From: Pyxicephalus adspersus
Taxonomy: Eukaryota > Chordata > Amphibia > Anura > Pyxicephalidae
NCBI RefSeq assembly: GCF_032062135.1
Contig: NC_092868.1
Span: 42,113,163-42,177,162, forward strand
Length of the DNA: 64,000 bases
Reading direction: 5' to 3'
Shown: piece by piece, positions 25,559 to 36,318 of the stretch
Layout: each line of letters starts with the position of its first letter
Position numbering within the stretch: the first letter of the stretch is position 1
Position numbers and translations under genes: made by a program
The notes under the pieces: generated by a model
Told to the model about the DNA's origin: nothing
Databases searched by the model: none
Seen by the model: the letters and a program-made list of their open reading frames with translations, nothing else

Positions 25559-27465
25559 GTTACCTTCTGCTGTCAAAACAGCTTTCACCTGTTGAGCCTA
25601 CGGTTGCAATTCTGTGGGGATGGCTAACTTTCACCACCTCATGTAAATCATATTGACCCATGACCCTGTTGCTTGTTCACCATTTGCCCTTCCTTGGACT
25701 ACTTATAGTTGGTACTAACCACTGCACTTTATGAATACCCTACAAGACCTATCATTTTGATCATCTAATAAATTTTAGTCCTTGTCTAAGTAGTTCAGTT
25801 CCTCACACTTATCTGTTTTTCCTGCTTCCAACAAATCACCTTTAAGAACTGACCATTTACTTTTTGCCTAATATACCCTACTCCTTTGCAAATGCCATTA
25901 AACAATTTTATTTCCTTTGCCTGTTAGTTGTTTTATAGTTTTTGCTGATCAGATCATGTGATATTCTTATAATATAACTGCAACCAATATATTGGTAATT
26001 CAATATGATAAATCTTTATTTTTGGAGGAGTTGGAGGAAAAAAAAGTGCCAAAAAAGGGGCACGAGAAAAAGATTGAAAATCACTGCACATGTAGTTTCA
26101 GCATCTGGAACAAAATAGTTTTCTTAGGATGCATCTAATATTTTTTTATCAAATGTAGATTTTCCATTTCCTACCCGAGTGCCAACTCCAATACCCCCCA
26201 GAACCAAAGTTCGCCTGGTTCCAGAAGGAAGGAACATGACCTTTCGATGTGGAAAAAAAATTATCCACAAAAAAGGAAAAGTTTAGTAAGTATATTTTAA
26301 AAACTAAATAGAAAAGCCAATGAAATGACTGGGTTATTTTTGTCTATAGTTACAGTAAGTTGCTAATCTTTTGTACTGGCTGAAAAAGGGGGAAGAGCAT
26401 GCTCTCCATAGCCATTGATGAGTGCAGTAACATCAGATGCCATGGATTGCATTTCGGTCCTCAGTGAGGCAAGTTGTTATGTGTTAACCCATTTAGATTC
26501 CAGGAAACTAGAGTGAATTAGGTTAGGGAACAATGTACAGAGCACAATGTGCAGAGGTTTTGGGTTCAGTTCCCACCACTGCCTTATCCCAAGAAGGGTG
26601 TTCAACAGTCTGTGGCCACAACAACAGATGCACAGTTGGCCCAGAGGCTTAAGGAAAAAAATTGTAGTACTCCAAGTACTATCCTTTAAAAATATTCCTA
26701 GTTTAGCGAGGGGCTTTATGGTTCCTTTTAGCCTACTTCACTAAAAACCTTTGAGGTTAAACCTGTGTTACTCCAAAGCCTTACAACATAAAAGCCATAA
26801 TTTCCATTGCTTATGTCGATTGTGACCAACAAGCCTGAAACAGTGGTATTCACTATGGACTAAATGACTACATTGTATCTGCAATATCTAAGGGCAACTT
26901 TTTAAGGAGGGAAGCCAATTAACTTACCAGGAAGGAAACTAGAGCATTCAAACGAAACCCATGCCAAAACGTAGAGAACTTATAAATATCATATATGTGT
27001 CCTGGCAACATAAAGGGTTGATTTACGTGGTTTCATTCACTGTTTTAAAATTAGATTTAAATCTGTATTTTAGGGATTTTTTACCTGTATTTTATTCTGG
27101 TTTGGTTAAGGGCTGTTTTAGGGATACTGTCAAGTTCTTTGGATATTGGATAGACTATGAATTGCTAAAAGTCAGCTATAAAAAGTACTGCACAATACCT
27201 TGTAGTTCATGATGCAATCAGTTGCTATGGGCATTTTCAATCACTACATTTTCACAAATGATGTTCACTGTAGTTCTTCTATTCCTGCAGTTGGTACAAA
27301 GATAATGAGCTCCTGGAATACTCTTATCCTGGATACCTGTCCCTAAACGATGACCACATGAGTATAATTGCCAATGCAATCAATGAAGGGCTCTATACCT
27401 GCATCGTGAGGAAGAGGGAGCGAGTGCTGACAACTTATTCCTGGAATATAAGAGTACAATTGTGA
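9986..27465 (+). CDS. mmp23b: MMP23, membrane-anchored matrix metalloproteinase-23 (8 exons)
   Basis: Joined exons are 9986-10120, 16912-17030, 18211-18350, 20605-20772, 23093-23257, 25274-25384, 26159-26285 and 27291-27465. They total 1140 nt, or 379 residues plus TGA; human MMP23 has about 390. All introns are GT-AG and phases match at every joint. Seen in the protein: an N-terminal hydrophobic anchor (about 18-41), furin-type RTKR at 64-67, catalytic domain, zinc site H200/E201/H204/H210 with Met-turn M218, a ShK domain with six cysteines (C244-C278), and an Ig-like domain (about 295-377). Asn-X-Thr sites occur in NLT, NHT, NAT and NMT. Known for the family: a type II membrane zinc endopeptidase, released by cleavage at the furin site, whose ShK domain can block Kv channels; it has no cysteine switch and no hemopexin domain. 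The ATG at 9986 is chosen because in-frame stops lie just upstream and the anchor follows at once. The gene is convergent with CDK11. I am confident of the family; MMP23A and MMP23B are a human duplication, so the symbol is approximate. Confidence 0.96.
10121..16911. other. MMP23 intron 1
   Basis: 6.8 kb, the longest intron of the gene. It holds a poly(T) run near 10290, a GGGTTCGCT-containing frog repeat at about 11985-12085, a tandem duplication with 26-bp period at 13998-14044, and the hAT-type MITE at 16175. I see no other exon. Confidence 0.7.
16175..16371. mobile_element. hAT-type MITE in MMP23 intron 1
   Basis: The left end CAGCGGTGCCCAAC and the right end, reading inward CAGGGGTGCCCACAC, are inverted repeats. 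Flanks are GTGTATAG (16167-16174) and ATCTATAG (16372-16379), an imperfect 8-bp target duplication. Short inverted ends with 8-bp duplication are the mark of hAT elements. At 197 bp it codes for nothing. Confidence 0.85.
16912..17030 (+). CDS. mmp23b: MMP23 exon 2: short propeptide and furin site
   Basis: Acceptor CTCTCTCCAAG precedes GTA GAC. The exon encodes residues 46-84 plus two bases of codon 85. It holds RTKR (64-67) followed by YTLTPG, the same position as the RRRR-YTL cleavage site of human MMP23, then the start of the catalytic domain with WDHFNLTYR. Donor is GTACAT. Confidence 0.95.
17031..18210. other. MMP23 intron 2
   Basis: It contains a TA microsatellite (about 17283-17309). 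The rest is AT-rich and I recognise nothing else in it. Confidence 0.6.
17283..17309. repeat. TA microsatellite in MMP23 intron 2
   Basis: About 13 TA units, next to TATTTTGGTGACC. Confidence 0.9.
18211..18350 (+). CDS. mmp23b: MMP23 exon 3: catalytic domain, first part
   Basis: Follows acceptor TTCCTTGCAG. It encodes the strand-helix part with [19 protein letters not shown] and SDLRI, all typical of MMP catalytic domains. It takes up the two-base overhang of exon 2 and leaves one base before donor GTGAGT. Confidence 0.95.
18351..20604. other. MMP23 intron 3
   Basis: It contains one copy of the TA-flanked CAGGTAGTCCC element (19003-19452). No exon is visible elsewhere in the intron. Confidence 0.6.
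19003..19452. mobile_element. TA-flanked MITE, copy A
   Basis: It starts CAGGTAGTCCCTGAGTTA and ends CCCGGGGACTACCTT, which are inverted, with TA on each side. The interior carries CAAAGCACAGCTTGCTCCAG, TTAACTCACAGTGAGGAT and CAACTTACATACAAATTCAA, shared with the copies at 21138, 53154 and 54744. A TA target points to the Tc1/mariner/pogo superfamily (inference); it has no transposase. Confidence 0.85.
20605..20772 (+). CDS. mmp23b: MMP23 exon 4: catalytic domain, Ca/structural-Zn region
   Basis: Follows acceptor TCTCTTACCAG. It encodes [10 protein letters not shown], then [15 protein letters not shown] and HFDDSEYW, the metal-binding loop region of MMP catalytic domains, ending at FSWKKG. 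Length 168 nt; phase 1 at both ends; donor GTATGA. Confidence 0.95.
21138..21967. mobile_element. TA-flanked MITE, copy B, split by a nested insertion
   Basis: The left end CAGGTAGTCCCCGAGTTA and right end ACTACCTG are both flanked by TA. The family interior runs to CAAATTCAACTTA near 21474. Foreign sequence then follows to about 21925, after which the family tail CTTGTATGTAACCC resumes. The nested piece begins AAGTATACCTAAACTATACC next to a TTAA. Confidence 0.85.
21474..21925. mobile_element. Element nested inside MITE copy B
   Basis: About 450 bp that interrupts the 21138 MITE. Its left edge AAGTATACCTAAACTATACC and right edge AGTTTAGTTTCTCTTTAGG (read inverted) are partly complementary. 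Similar GTGGAACTAAAC/GTGGACCTAAAG ends follow a TTAA at 50921 and 47851. That would fit a TTAA-targeting (piggyBac-like) family, but the right-hand TTAA is not clear. Confidence 0.5.
23093..23257 (+). CDS. mmp23b: MMP23 exon 5: catalytic zinc site
   Basis: Follows acceptor TTTGTCTTTGTAG. It encodes [20 protein letters not shown] with the zinc ligands H200, H204 and H210, the general base E201, the Met-turn methionine (M218) and [14 protein letters not shown], the end of the catalytic domain. Length 165 nt; donor GTGGGT. Confidence 0.97.
23258..25273. other. MMP23 intron 5
   Basis: AT-rich intron with one hAT-type MITE at 24528-24781. I see nothing else to annotate. Confidence 0.6.
24528..24781. 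mobile_element. hAT-type MITE with perfect 8-bp target duplication
   Basis: The left end CAGTGGTCACCAAC and the right end, read inward CAGTAGTGGCCAACC, are inverted. The flanks are identical, CTCTAGAA at 24520-24527 and 24782-24789. The interior shares ATGATGCCA, CCCACTCTCC and CACAACCTGCCCACC with the copy at 49793. No coding capacity. Confidence 0.9.
25274..25384 (+). CDS. mmp23b: MMP23 exon 6: ShK domain
   Basis: Follows acceptor TTCTATTGCAG. A single 111-nt exon encodes the whole ShK-type module, with cysteines at residues 244, 251, 260, 271, 275 and 278, so all six needed for three disulfides are present. In mammals this module modulates voltage-gated K channels. Donor is GTAACT. Confidence 0.95.
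25385..26158. other. MMP23 intron 6
   Basis: It contains a TA microsatellite at about 25508-25551. Nothing else recognised. Confidence 0.6.
25508..25551. repeat. TA microsatellite in MMP23 intron 6
   Basis: About 22 uninterrupted TA units, 124 bp downstream of the ShK exon. Confidence 0.95.
26159..26285 (+). CDS. mmp23b: MMP23 exon 7: linker and start of Ig-like domain
   Basis: Follows acceptor ATCAAATGTAG. It encodes a proline-rich linker ([14 protein letters not shown]), then the first Ig strands with [15 protein letters not shown], which holds the first Ig cysteine, and the basic stretch [10 protein letters not shown]. Two bases of the next Tyr codon remain before donor GTAAGT. Confidence 0.95.
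26286..27290. other. MMP23 intron 7
   Basis: About 1 kb. I see no repeat family or extra exon in it. Confidence 0.55.
27291..27465 (+). CDS. mmp23b: MMP23 exon 8: end of Ig-like domain and stop
   Basis: Follows acceptor ATTCCTGCAG. It completes YWYKD (the Ig tryptophan), then encodes [16 protein letters not shown] with the second Ig cysteine and [11 protein letters not shown] before TGA at 27463-27465. Phase and length (2+175 nt) close the frame exactly. Confidence 0.95.
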
Positions 27466-30400
27466 GAAATCTTATATGTATATACAGATTTGAACTACAT
27501 GGGACCAACAGTTCCACTGATTAAAGGAGGCACCACCATTTCTTTGCAGCTTGCCACATGCCATATCTAATTACAACTGGTTCACCTAGACTCTGAACTT
27601 GGTTGCGAAGGGTGGCGAAAGAATGGAAAAATGTCTACTGAGGAATCATTGTATTATTGAGCTTTGCACATTTTACCCCTTCCAAACATTTTTAATTGCT
27701 AGGGAGGTACAAAACCCCTTATTGGGGTGGATTTAGTAGTGTTTTTTTTAGAGCAACATGATCAATATTTTAATACAAGAACTCCACAATGCTTATTCAG
27801 CATGGCAGTGCAAAAAGCAGGGAGAATACAGTCACTCATAGCTACTGGACTGCAGTGTACAGAAATCAAAATTACTTCTGATTGGTTGCTTGAGTTACCA
27901 TTTTTTGCCTTCATGAATATGTTCAAAAATTGGTATGTCATTGGACTTCAAGTGTTAAACCCCAAGATGTAGTTCTCAAAAAAAATATCTTAGCAACCCT
28001 GGAATTTAGTAGGAAAATGGGTTCAGATCTCTAAAGTTTAATTTTCCTTCTCATGTTTGACAGATTTAACAAGTGAATGAAGGGAAGTGATAAACTTGCG
28101 TATTCTTTACCAATATTTTCATTATGCCTGTGGAGCAGGCATGTTAAAATAATAGGATTCAGGTTTGCGTGCAGCCTTCTCCGCCATTGTGGAAACAGAA
28201 GGAGCACAACAGGGATTTCACTCCTGATTCTGGGTGCTCCGGAACTCTACCAGCTGCTTCACATTTCAATTTTTATCAATAGTACTGAGCAGAGAGAGCT
28301 GCACACAGTGACACTTTAGTGTTGCAAAGCAGTGCAGCACTGTTGTGTGTTTGCAGCAGCTCCCTATGCGTTTAAGATATTGTACATATCTGGCTTTAGT
28401 TTGTATACTAAGAATAGTGTAATCAGGAAGCCTGCAAAAACGTTCAGGTCACTTCAAGCAGCTTTGCTAAAGTCTCTAAAATAGTGTTCAACTCCTGTTT
28501 GGTGGTAAAAGAGGGGAGGGGGGTTAAACACAGATCCTAATGGGAGTGCTGTCACATTAAAAAAAGGTTTTAATAAGCATTAGCACTTCCTAAATTTTGT
28601 AAACTTTTGTAAAAACTACTGAAACCTGTATGTACAAGCCCTAGAAGATCCAGAGGATGGCCACAAAAGAAGGGGGAGGGAGGTAAATGAGGAATTCTAC
28701 AAATCTGCAGCATAGCTACTACCTCTTAATAACGTTTTACTTTTAATCTGCATAAGAACGTCAACTGCATAATACATTCTATTGCAAGAATTTGATTAAA
28801 GTACATATAAAAAGGAAGGATGTACATGGCCTATTTGTGCATTGTTGCGTGCATGTTACCACAATACATGGAGGCTGACAATGTTTTTACATCCTGTGGG
28901 ATGCGTTGACAGGCCATTCATAATTATCTTATCATGAAAAGTGCTTAATCTATCAATGTTTTTTATGCTGCAATGTATATATAAAAAAAAAAAACTTTTG
29001 GCTTGAAGAAACCCAATGCAACATTTAGCAGTTGTGTAAAATTTCAGTGCAATATTACATTTACATAAAATGTTACAACAGAGGGGGAATAAGGGAAACA
29101 GAGATTGCATCCTGATAGTCAGGGAGCAACTAGGAACTGGTTGATATGATGAGCGTTGATACAGGTGTCAGTTACTTTACATTAAACATAAGCGAAAAAA
29201 ACATACATATATTTTAGGAAAGCTTCAAGTACAAATACATTTCTGATTTGTGCATTATAAATCATACATCACCAGCTTTCTTCCTGTCAAGCTATGCATA
29301 ATATACATTGTTTGTGCACAACTCACATGGTTCCCTTTGACCACAATTGGAATAATAAAGTTGACATAACAAGCAATGAACACATTTTTCTCACTGTTCA
29401 GACATACAACTCCCCCCTTACAAAATAAGATCCATTATGTATTAATTAAAAAAAATAATAATCTGATACTCTGCACAGCAGCACCATGACAATGCAATCC
29501 ATAAAAGAATGTGAGCATGGGTTCTGAAGGGGAGAGAGCACAGGGAACTCATCTGTGTTCTGCTGCCCTACCATTGCCCAAACAGCAGGTTGGGGACTAG
29601 ACCTTGACCAAGCTTTATTACTTTGCTAGAGTGGAACAAAATAAAGTCACTGCTTGGCTGTGCCGTCCGTATCACAAAAATGGTTGAACATTACAAATAC
29701 CGTGGTGGTACAATAGCTCACAAATATATATTGTATCTGTGTATTCCGTGTCTTGAGTTCAGTTTTATTTTGAGCACGAGATACTAGAGTATATCAATGT
29801 TAGTTGACAAGGTGTATATTTTACAAATCTGTAGAAATCCTTAAGGGAACAATTCTGTGCAGGCACATAGGTAACGACTATTGAAAAACTGGAGAGGAAC
29901 AGTGCATTTAAATATGGATTTTGTATACTGCTGAATAAATTCAGTGTAATTGCTGCTTGAAAATGTAGCTTGGTTTCGGACACGTTGTCTCTAAATTCTT
30001 ACAATTGGCCTTTCTTTGACAGCTATCTTGAGTCATGACTTCACAGACAATTAAATTCGTTGGCTACTGAGAGATTAAAAGTGGATGTAAACCTTAAATA
30101 ACCAGCATTTAATTTGCTAAAGCACTGTTTATCATAAACTACACTTTTTTAACATATTCCTATATCCTTTACATATATATTATGGCCTGAATAATGTGTG
30201 TTCAAATTAAAAATTGTGGTTTCCCCTCAGGAGCCCATGAATTAGGGTGACAAGTCAAATATTTAGGAGACAGGAAAAAGTGTTGCCATAATATAATAAG
30301 AGGAAAGAACATCCATAGCAGGACTACCAGTTATTTTAATAAAAACTGTAGATTCCAAACAACTGAAATCAATTTTCAAATTACATTAATATGGAGATTT

Positions 30401-30535
30401 AAATTAGATTTTAGTTACTGAGCCTATAAAATACTTGGACAACTTCTTGACAATAACCTAAGTTGCAACACACTGCAATCAATATGATTCTTATGCAACT
30501 GTCAACAAGCACTTTTCTTTGTAGTAGAGAAAGTT

Positions 30536-31010
30536 GGCCATAAGACCAACGCCACGTTTGCTCAAAGTGAAGAGGAACTCAGAGGCAGTTTTGATGGGCA
30601 ACTGTCAACTTCCTTACACAGGCACCCTAAATCCTGCATTGACAAGCATATGTTAGTCACCTTAAGTAGACAAAGCTAATGGCACAACAATGAAGAGGTA
30701 TAGCAATGTCTACTCTTTTCAGGGACTTCAACTTAGTTGAAAGCAAGAAAAAATTAAAAGGTGGCAGACATATCAAAGATTCGGAGCTTGACAACACTTG
30801 ATATTTATTGGTGCTATCACACATTACCAACCTCCAGAAGCAGTATGGCAAAAAGAGCAGTTAAATGTGGTGTTTTGCACCTGAATGTTCTCTGCACTTC
30901 AGTTATGCAAACTTTCACCCCGGAATACTGTTCATACAGAAAGGTCTTAAGGTCTGCAGAGACTGCTAACTTTCAACTCCTTTTATCTATTTGGTGCTAC
31001 AATGTTTTAG
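30536..31010. repeat. Likely interspersed repeat, related to 33105-33255
   Basis: The segment with AGAAGCAGTATGGCAAAAAG and CAGAGACTGCTAAC aligns loosely with AGAAGCAGTACAGCAAAATG and CAGAGACTCCTAAC near 33.15-33.25 kb. The repeat is judged by eye, and its ends are not defined. Confidence 0.45.
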
Positions 31011-32056
31011 AAAACAAAATAAATAAAGAGTATTTTTAGCTTTGCTTTATGAAATGTTGTATCTGGTAGACCTATGTAAACTGGATATTAAAAAAAAATA
31101 AAGAATACATATTTAATACAGTGGACCATAGAGATTTTTTTCCATTCTGAAATATTTCTTTGGTTTAGCATGTCTTGCTCATAATAAAAAAAACTACTGT
31201 TCAAACTATACATGATAGCTTGGACCCATTCAGTGTGTATATACATGTGTACTTTAAATCATTTTAATTTTTTTACATGCAAAGTTATAAGATTACTGTT
31301 ACACAACACCAACAAAAATTCTACAGCCGGCAATCGCCCAGTATATCTGGTTAAAAAAAACTAGAAAATATTTTCCCAGCTACTTGCTAACCTCAGTGTT
31401 ACAACCACTGCCTTAGTCGGGTGCAACTCATTTCAGATGCGCCTAAACTGGACTAAGCTTAGAAAATGTCCCTATTCAAGTTTAGCACAGCCATTGCTAA
31501 CAAATTCAAAGCTCAGAGGGGTAAAAAACCAAGAAGATAGGTAAGAGATTGAATGAGGGGAGGCTCTAAGTTAGTCCAAGTTAGGAGAGTGGGCTAATTA
31601 AGCCAGTAAGCTTATTACAAAACCTCTGGACCTCTCTTTTACCAGCAAATGCTGCAATGAGATGCAAGATACAAAACTCAGCATTGATCTATTAGTTATT
31701 GCTTTTAAGAATGCCTGGTTCAGCCTCAATTGGACTGTCAGTACTGAGAAATTATACATTCTAAACTAACAAAAAGACACTTTTCATTAGAGTACTGTAG
31801 TTAGTCCCTCAAATACCAATAAAAAAAAGCAACAGACAAGAAGAGGGTGGTATACATTCAATTGTTTTTCATCTATCACATCATCTAAACATAAAAATAA
31901 ATCAATAAAAGAACCACAACCAACACGCCTTATGCAAATGTGTAATAAAGGAGGTCCACTGTATACTGTATTGTATATTTCAGCTTTTTACAATTGTTGC
32001 TATGTGCCATTACTTCTGAGAAAGGTATACCCTTTAGGGACAACACATATATGCAT

Positions 32057-32756
32057 TAACACTCAAAGAAATAGAAAAGAATGAAAAAGAGGGGTCTTAT
32101 GCTGCTTGTATTCAAGATATGTTACAGTGAAAACAAAATATTAGGTAAAAACGATGTAAAAATGTAACAATATTCAGAGAAATATCCCCAAGTTATTGCG
32201 ACCTGCGGGGGTCACTGCAGGAACATCCTCACAATGGGATCAATAGAACCTATATACATTACAGACTACATGATTCAGGACTAGATAACCAGCTTGAAAC
32301 CCTTCTGGAAACTCATAGGAACATAATAATCGCACCTATTTTGACGGTATAGTTTTCAAATTAATTTCTTCCGATTCCTTTGGCAACCCTCCAATTATCT
32401 TCACTACAGGTTCATCTTAATATTTCTCCAGCCTACAATGGTTTGTATATGTCTAAAGCTCCCCTGAGGAAGCCAATATGACAAAAAGCGTCGGTTTGTC
32501 CATAGGATTCACCAGGTTTCACCTTGCTTTTCTCTCTCATTACGATGTAGTATCTGTATATATTTAACAAGAAATCAACCTAAACTCCCGCCTCCTTGCA
32601 TGCTTCTAATGCAAGAAAGAAAGGGATATTTCTCAGAATATTGCTACATTGTTACTTATTTTTTACCTATTATTTTGTTTTCACTGTAACATATCCTGAA
32701 TGCAAACAGCAAAAAAGACCCCTCTGTTTTGTTCTTTTCTATCTCTTTGAGTGTTA
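32057..32756. mobile_element. 700-bp foldback element with about 132-bp inverted arms
   Basis: The left arm 32057-32188 (TAACACTCAAAGAAATAGAA to AGAAATATCCC) is the inverted copy of the right arm 32623-32756 (GGGATATTTCTCAGAATATT to TCTTTGAGTGTTA), with scattered mismatches. The 434-bp middle has no long open frame. It could be a non-autonomous foldback or Harbinger-like element; the superfamily is not settled. Confidence 0.85.
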
Positions 32757-33299
32757 TTAAATTATAGGGGATAGCTGCAACATCATTTCCAGATTTAATC
32801 CATACCATACAGTACACTCCTCCATACCATACACTACACTCAATATTATATGCATTAGCGTGACTGACATAGTTTGTGTGTATTCATTATACTGCTTTTA
32901 TGTAGGCCATTGTCCAGCAATTAGAGGCCTGTGAGAGCTTAAAGACCTGTAGTTAGAAGTACAAAAATAATGGCCGTTTTTTTATGACACTCACCAGAGA
33001 GTGAGGCTGCGTAAGTAAATTTTGTGCAGTGATCGATTTAAAAGCAAACTGAATCAAAAGTTTGGCAGACAGGTAAATTTCTCAAAACTTGGTTACACAT
33101 TGCCATAGCACATTGAAAATCACCTACTATCAATCTCTAGAAGCAGTACAGCAAAATGTGCAATTAAATGTTTAGAACTTGAATGCGCTAGATTCAAGTG
33201 CAAAACACCTATGTCATGGAAGAGTTCACCTGAATCTTCAGAGACTCCTAACATGACCATAGTGCAGGCGGAGGAAGATACAAATGTTTAATGGTGTTT

Positions 33300-33724
33300 T
33301 TTATTCATCTTCGCCACAATAATTATTAATGTGAACTGAGCTATGATAATTGACATAGCAGAAGAAGTAAAACAAAAAAACAAAGTGTGCAGAAAGACAA
33401 AGGCATGACCAGAGCTGGGGTCACACACATGAAAACATCCAAAATTAAAACCTAAAAAAAAAAATTGAACATAAGTAGAAAAACACAAATGATACCATTA
33501 ACAATTGCATTTTAATTCTACAAATATACAAGTATGAAAAATAAATAAGTCAAAGACTCCAAGTCCTTGCTTAAGTCTCATATTTCTGCTTTAAAAAGCA
33601 ACAGTCTGCTTTGTGGTGGGTTGGGTGCAGTGTGTAAATTGTTCAAATTACGTAAATTGTTCAGTTTTACAACTGCTCGGAACGCATTTATAAAAAAAAG
33701 CCAGTCCTGTTCATGTTGCCAGAT
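33300..33724 (-). terminator. cdk11b: CDK11 3' UTR with candidate poly(A) signals
   Basis: After the stop there is no other coding sequence. On the minus strand an ATTAAA occurs at 33516-33511 and a canonical AATAAA at 33305-33300. Either could end the mRNA; the sequence alone does not decide. Confidence 0.45.
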
Positions 33725-33817
33725 TCAAAATTTAAGGCTAAAGCCAGGCCCAGCAGCCGATGCTCCCTGGTTGGTAGTGGTCAAGTGAAAGCCTGTGTCC
33801 TTTAGATCATCATCTCC
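33725..33817 (-). CDS. cdk11b: CDK11 exon 20: C-terminus and stop
   Basis: Encodes [20 protein letters not shown] and [10 protein letters not shown], then TGA at 33727-33725. The C-terminus is almost the same as in mammals. Acceptor TTTCTAG. Confidence 0.96.
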   Translation of the reverse strand, partial: GDDDLKDTGFHLTTTNQGASAAGPGFSLKF

Positions 33818-36256
33818 CTAGAAAGAGAAAATAAATAGTAAGTAGAGAAAGGGAAAAGCGGATACTGAATTAAGTGAGGATTTTTCATAAAGATGAAGAC
33901 CGATAAGCTTTGAATATGATGGGCACCTGCTAAATAATGTTTTGGGTACATATTAAACATAGCCCATGAATGCAGTGCTGCCTAATCCTTTTACTGCCAC
34001 AAGTACTAACAGACAGTAAAAGGATATAAACAAGGTGGTGCAGCAGCCGTAGGATTTTTATATAAGGAGCCAGCTCTGCATAATATAATAATTACAATTA
34101 CATAATAATTACATTAATAAAAAGCCAAGGATGAACATTAAGATATCCATCAATGACTATACTCTGTGACCTGTCTGTGAACTTATAGTTAAGTTGTAAT
34201 GAGAAGGCCGAACACTATTGTAACAAGGGAATAAAGCTGCAAGAAATTTTTACTTGCAGATCCTAATTATATTTTTTTTTCCTGGAGAAAATGAATGTCT
34301 GGATTAAACATCTGGATTTGATTGCCCAAGGGTCCAAATTTCTAGTGTGCACACGTATGCTTACATTATAGCAGGAAAAAGGCTTCATTTTATTATGACT
34401 AACAAAAGTAGAGTTATTTGTTCAAAATAAATGAATGAGGCCCACCAAACATTTGTATTTATACTTATTACTATTTTATTCTCCTTAGAAAGTCAGATAA
34501 CCAAAAAAAAAAAAAACACATTTTGCTTGCTTACCACAGACTGCAGAAGACTAAGTGGTCCTCCAGCTTTGCCCCCTTTTTCCCCCCAATATTATTATAT
34601 CACTTATAATGAACATGAAAAGGTTTTTTTTTACTTCTGACCTAATATGTAGCCTAGAAGTTCAAAACAAGAAGGAATGTTACTTGATGTCTAAGTTTCG
34701 GAGTACTAACCTAGGTCCTTTTTTTCTATCTAATGCAGCTTCATTATGGTCCTAGAAAACCTGCAACACTTATGGGAAAAATATGCAGTTGGAGTCCCTA
34801 TGTTCTGTTTCTGCATGCACTGCGCTGATACAGCACAAAGGGGTAGCTAGGCAGAGGGCAAATGGCTTATGACACACAAAGGGGAGGAATCTTTGCATTA
34901 CATCTGTATCTTATAGTAAGGGGATTGTGTAAAGTATTGGTAAAATATTATTAATGTTTTTTTCAAAATTATAAAACTTTCATCAGTGCAAAGTGCAATT
35001 ACTACAGGCAAAAGGCATATCAAATGGCCAATTTAACTTCACAATAGTAACTTGAGAAAATGATAGAAACAGATAGATAGAGAGCATAAGCCCCATACTC
35101 AAGTTTCATAATGACTCCACGTTTTCATAAAATTAGCTGAACTTACCAATTGACTGTATCCCAGACCACCCTCTGGTGGTCGGGGACTTGTTCCACGTTT
35201 CACCCTCTGCTGTTCACTCTTTGCTGGCCATGTTGGGAACATTGAAGGGTCGATTGGCAGGGGGGTTTCTCGGAAATATTCATGCTTTAAACCATCTTCT
35301 GCAGTAATTCTCCTAGCTGGGCAGTAAGTCAGGAACCTGTAAGAAACATAAAATATTCAAGTAGAAGAACAGCTCACAAAACCGGCAAACTTCAGTGTGG
35401 AAGCCTAAACAAAATATCATTCACAAGCACATAAAAAAAACGTATAGCACTATGGGAAATGCTGGAGAACAACTAAATACAATATTATATATATTTAAAA
35501 AAGTGCATAAAAGGCTATTGCCATAGTTTTGACAGAAGTACTTAGAAGAGAAACATGGAGGCTACCATTACTAAGAGCTCCGCCTGAAAACTAAAGTTGT
35601 CTAACTAAAGTTGAATTTAGTTGGTCAGCTGAACAACTAGTTAACTAGCATTTCCAAAAGGGGATCAGCAATTACAGGGCAAATATATTCCTTATGACAC
35701 AATTAGGTTAACTAAACATTTGATTATAGTTAAACATTACAATTTTCTCATACTTGTTCATGAGGTCAAATCCTTGGTCAGAGAGGAGAGCTCCAAATCT
35801 TTTTCGTAAGTTGTTGTAGGGGTAATCTGTAAATGTCATTTTCTTGACTGCAGGCAGTTCATTGTAACCTGGCCAGATCTTCTCACTTGGAGTTCCCAAA
35901 TCCTAAAGCAAAAGAGAGTAGTTGCAATTTATCAGTTCACACTGGAAGACAAGGCATATGAATGCACAATGCAACTAGACCATGATGGTAAAGCAATACC
36001 CACTTAACTAAATGTAATTCCTGGATGACTATCACATTAAAAGTTAAAAAAAAACAGGTCCCTAAAAAAATGATAATTAACTTTTTTTTATTAATTATTA
36101 AAGATTTTGCTTTTTTGCTTTTGCAACATACAATTATTTCATTTAACATTAAAACCTAAACATTTAACATTAAAAACTAAATGAATCTAACATTATTCAA
36201 ATTTGGAAAAATAATATATATATATATATATATATATATTTTTTATTTAACATTTT

Positions 36257-36318
<62 letters not shown>

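Larger units (their letters stand above)
27466..33299. other. Convergent intergenic gap between MMP23 and CDK11
   Basis: It holds the MMP23 3' UTR at its left end. Candidate plus-strand poly(A) signals are ATTAAA at 28795 and AATAAA at 29640, but none is clearly best. From about 30.5 kb it is made of frog-type repeats, with related segments at about 30.78-30.98 and 33.12-33.26 kb, and the large foldback element at 32057-32756. I see no coding exon. Confidence 0.6.
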
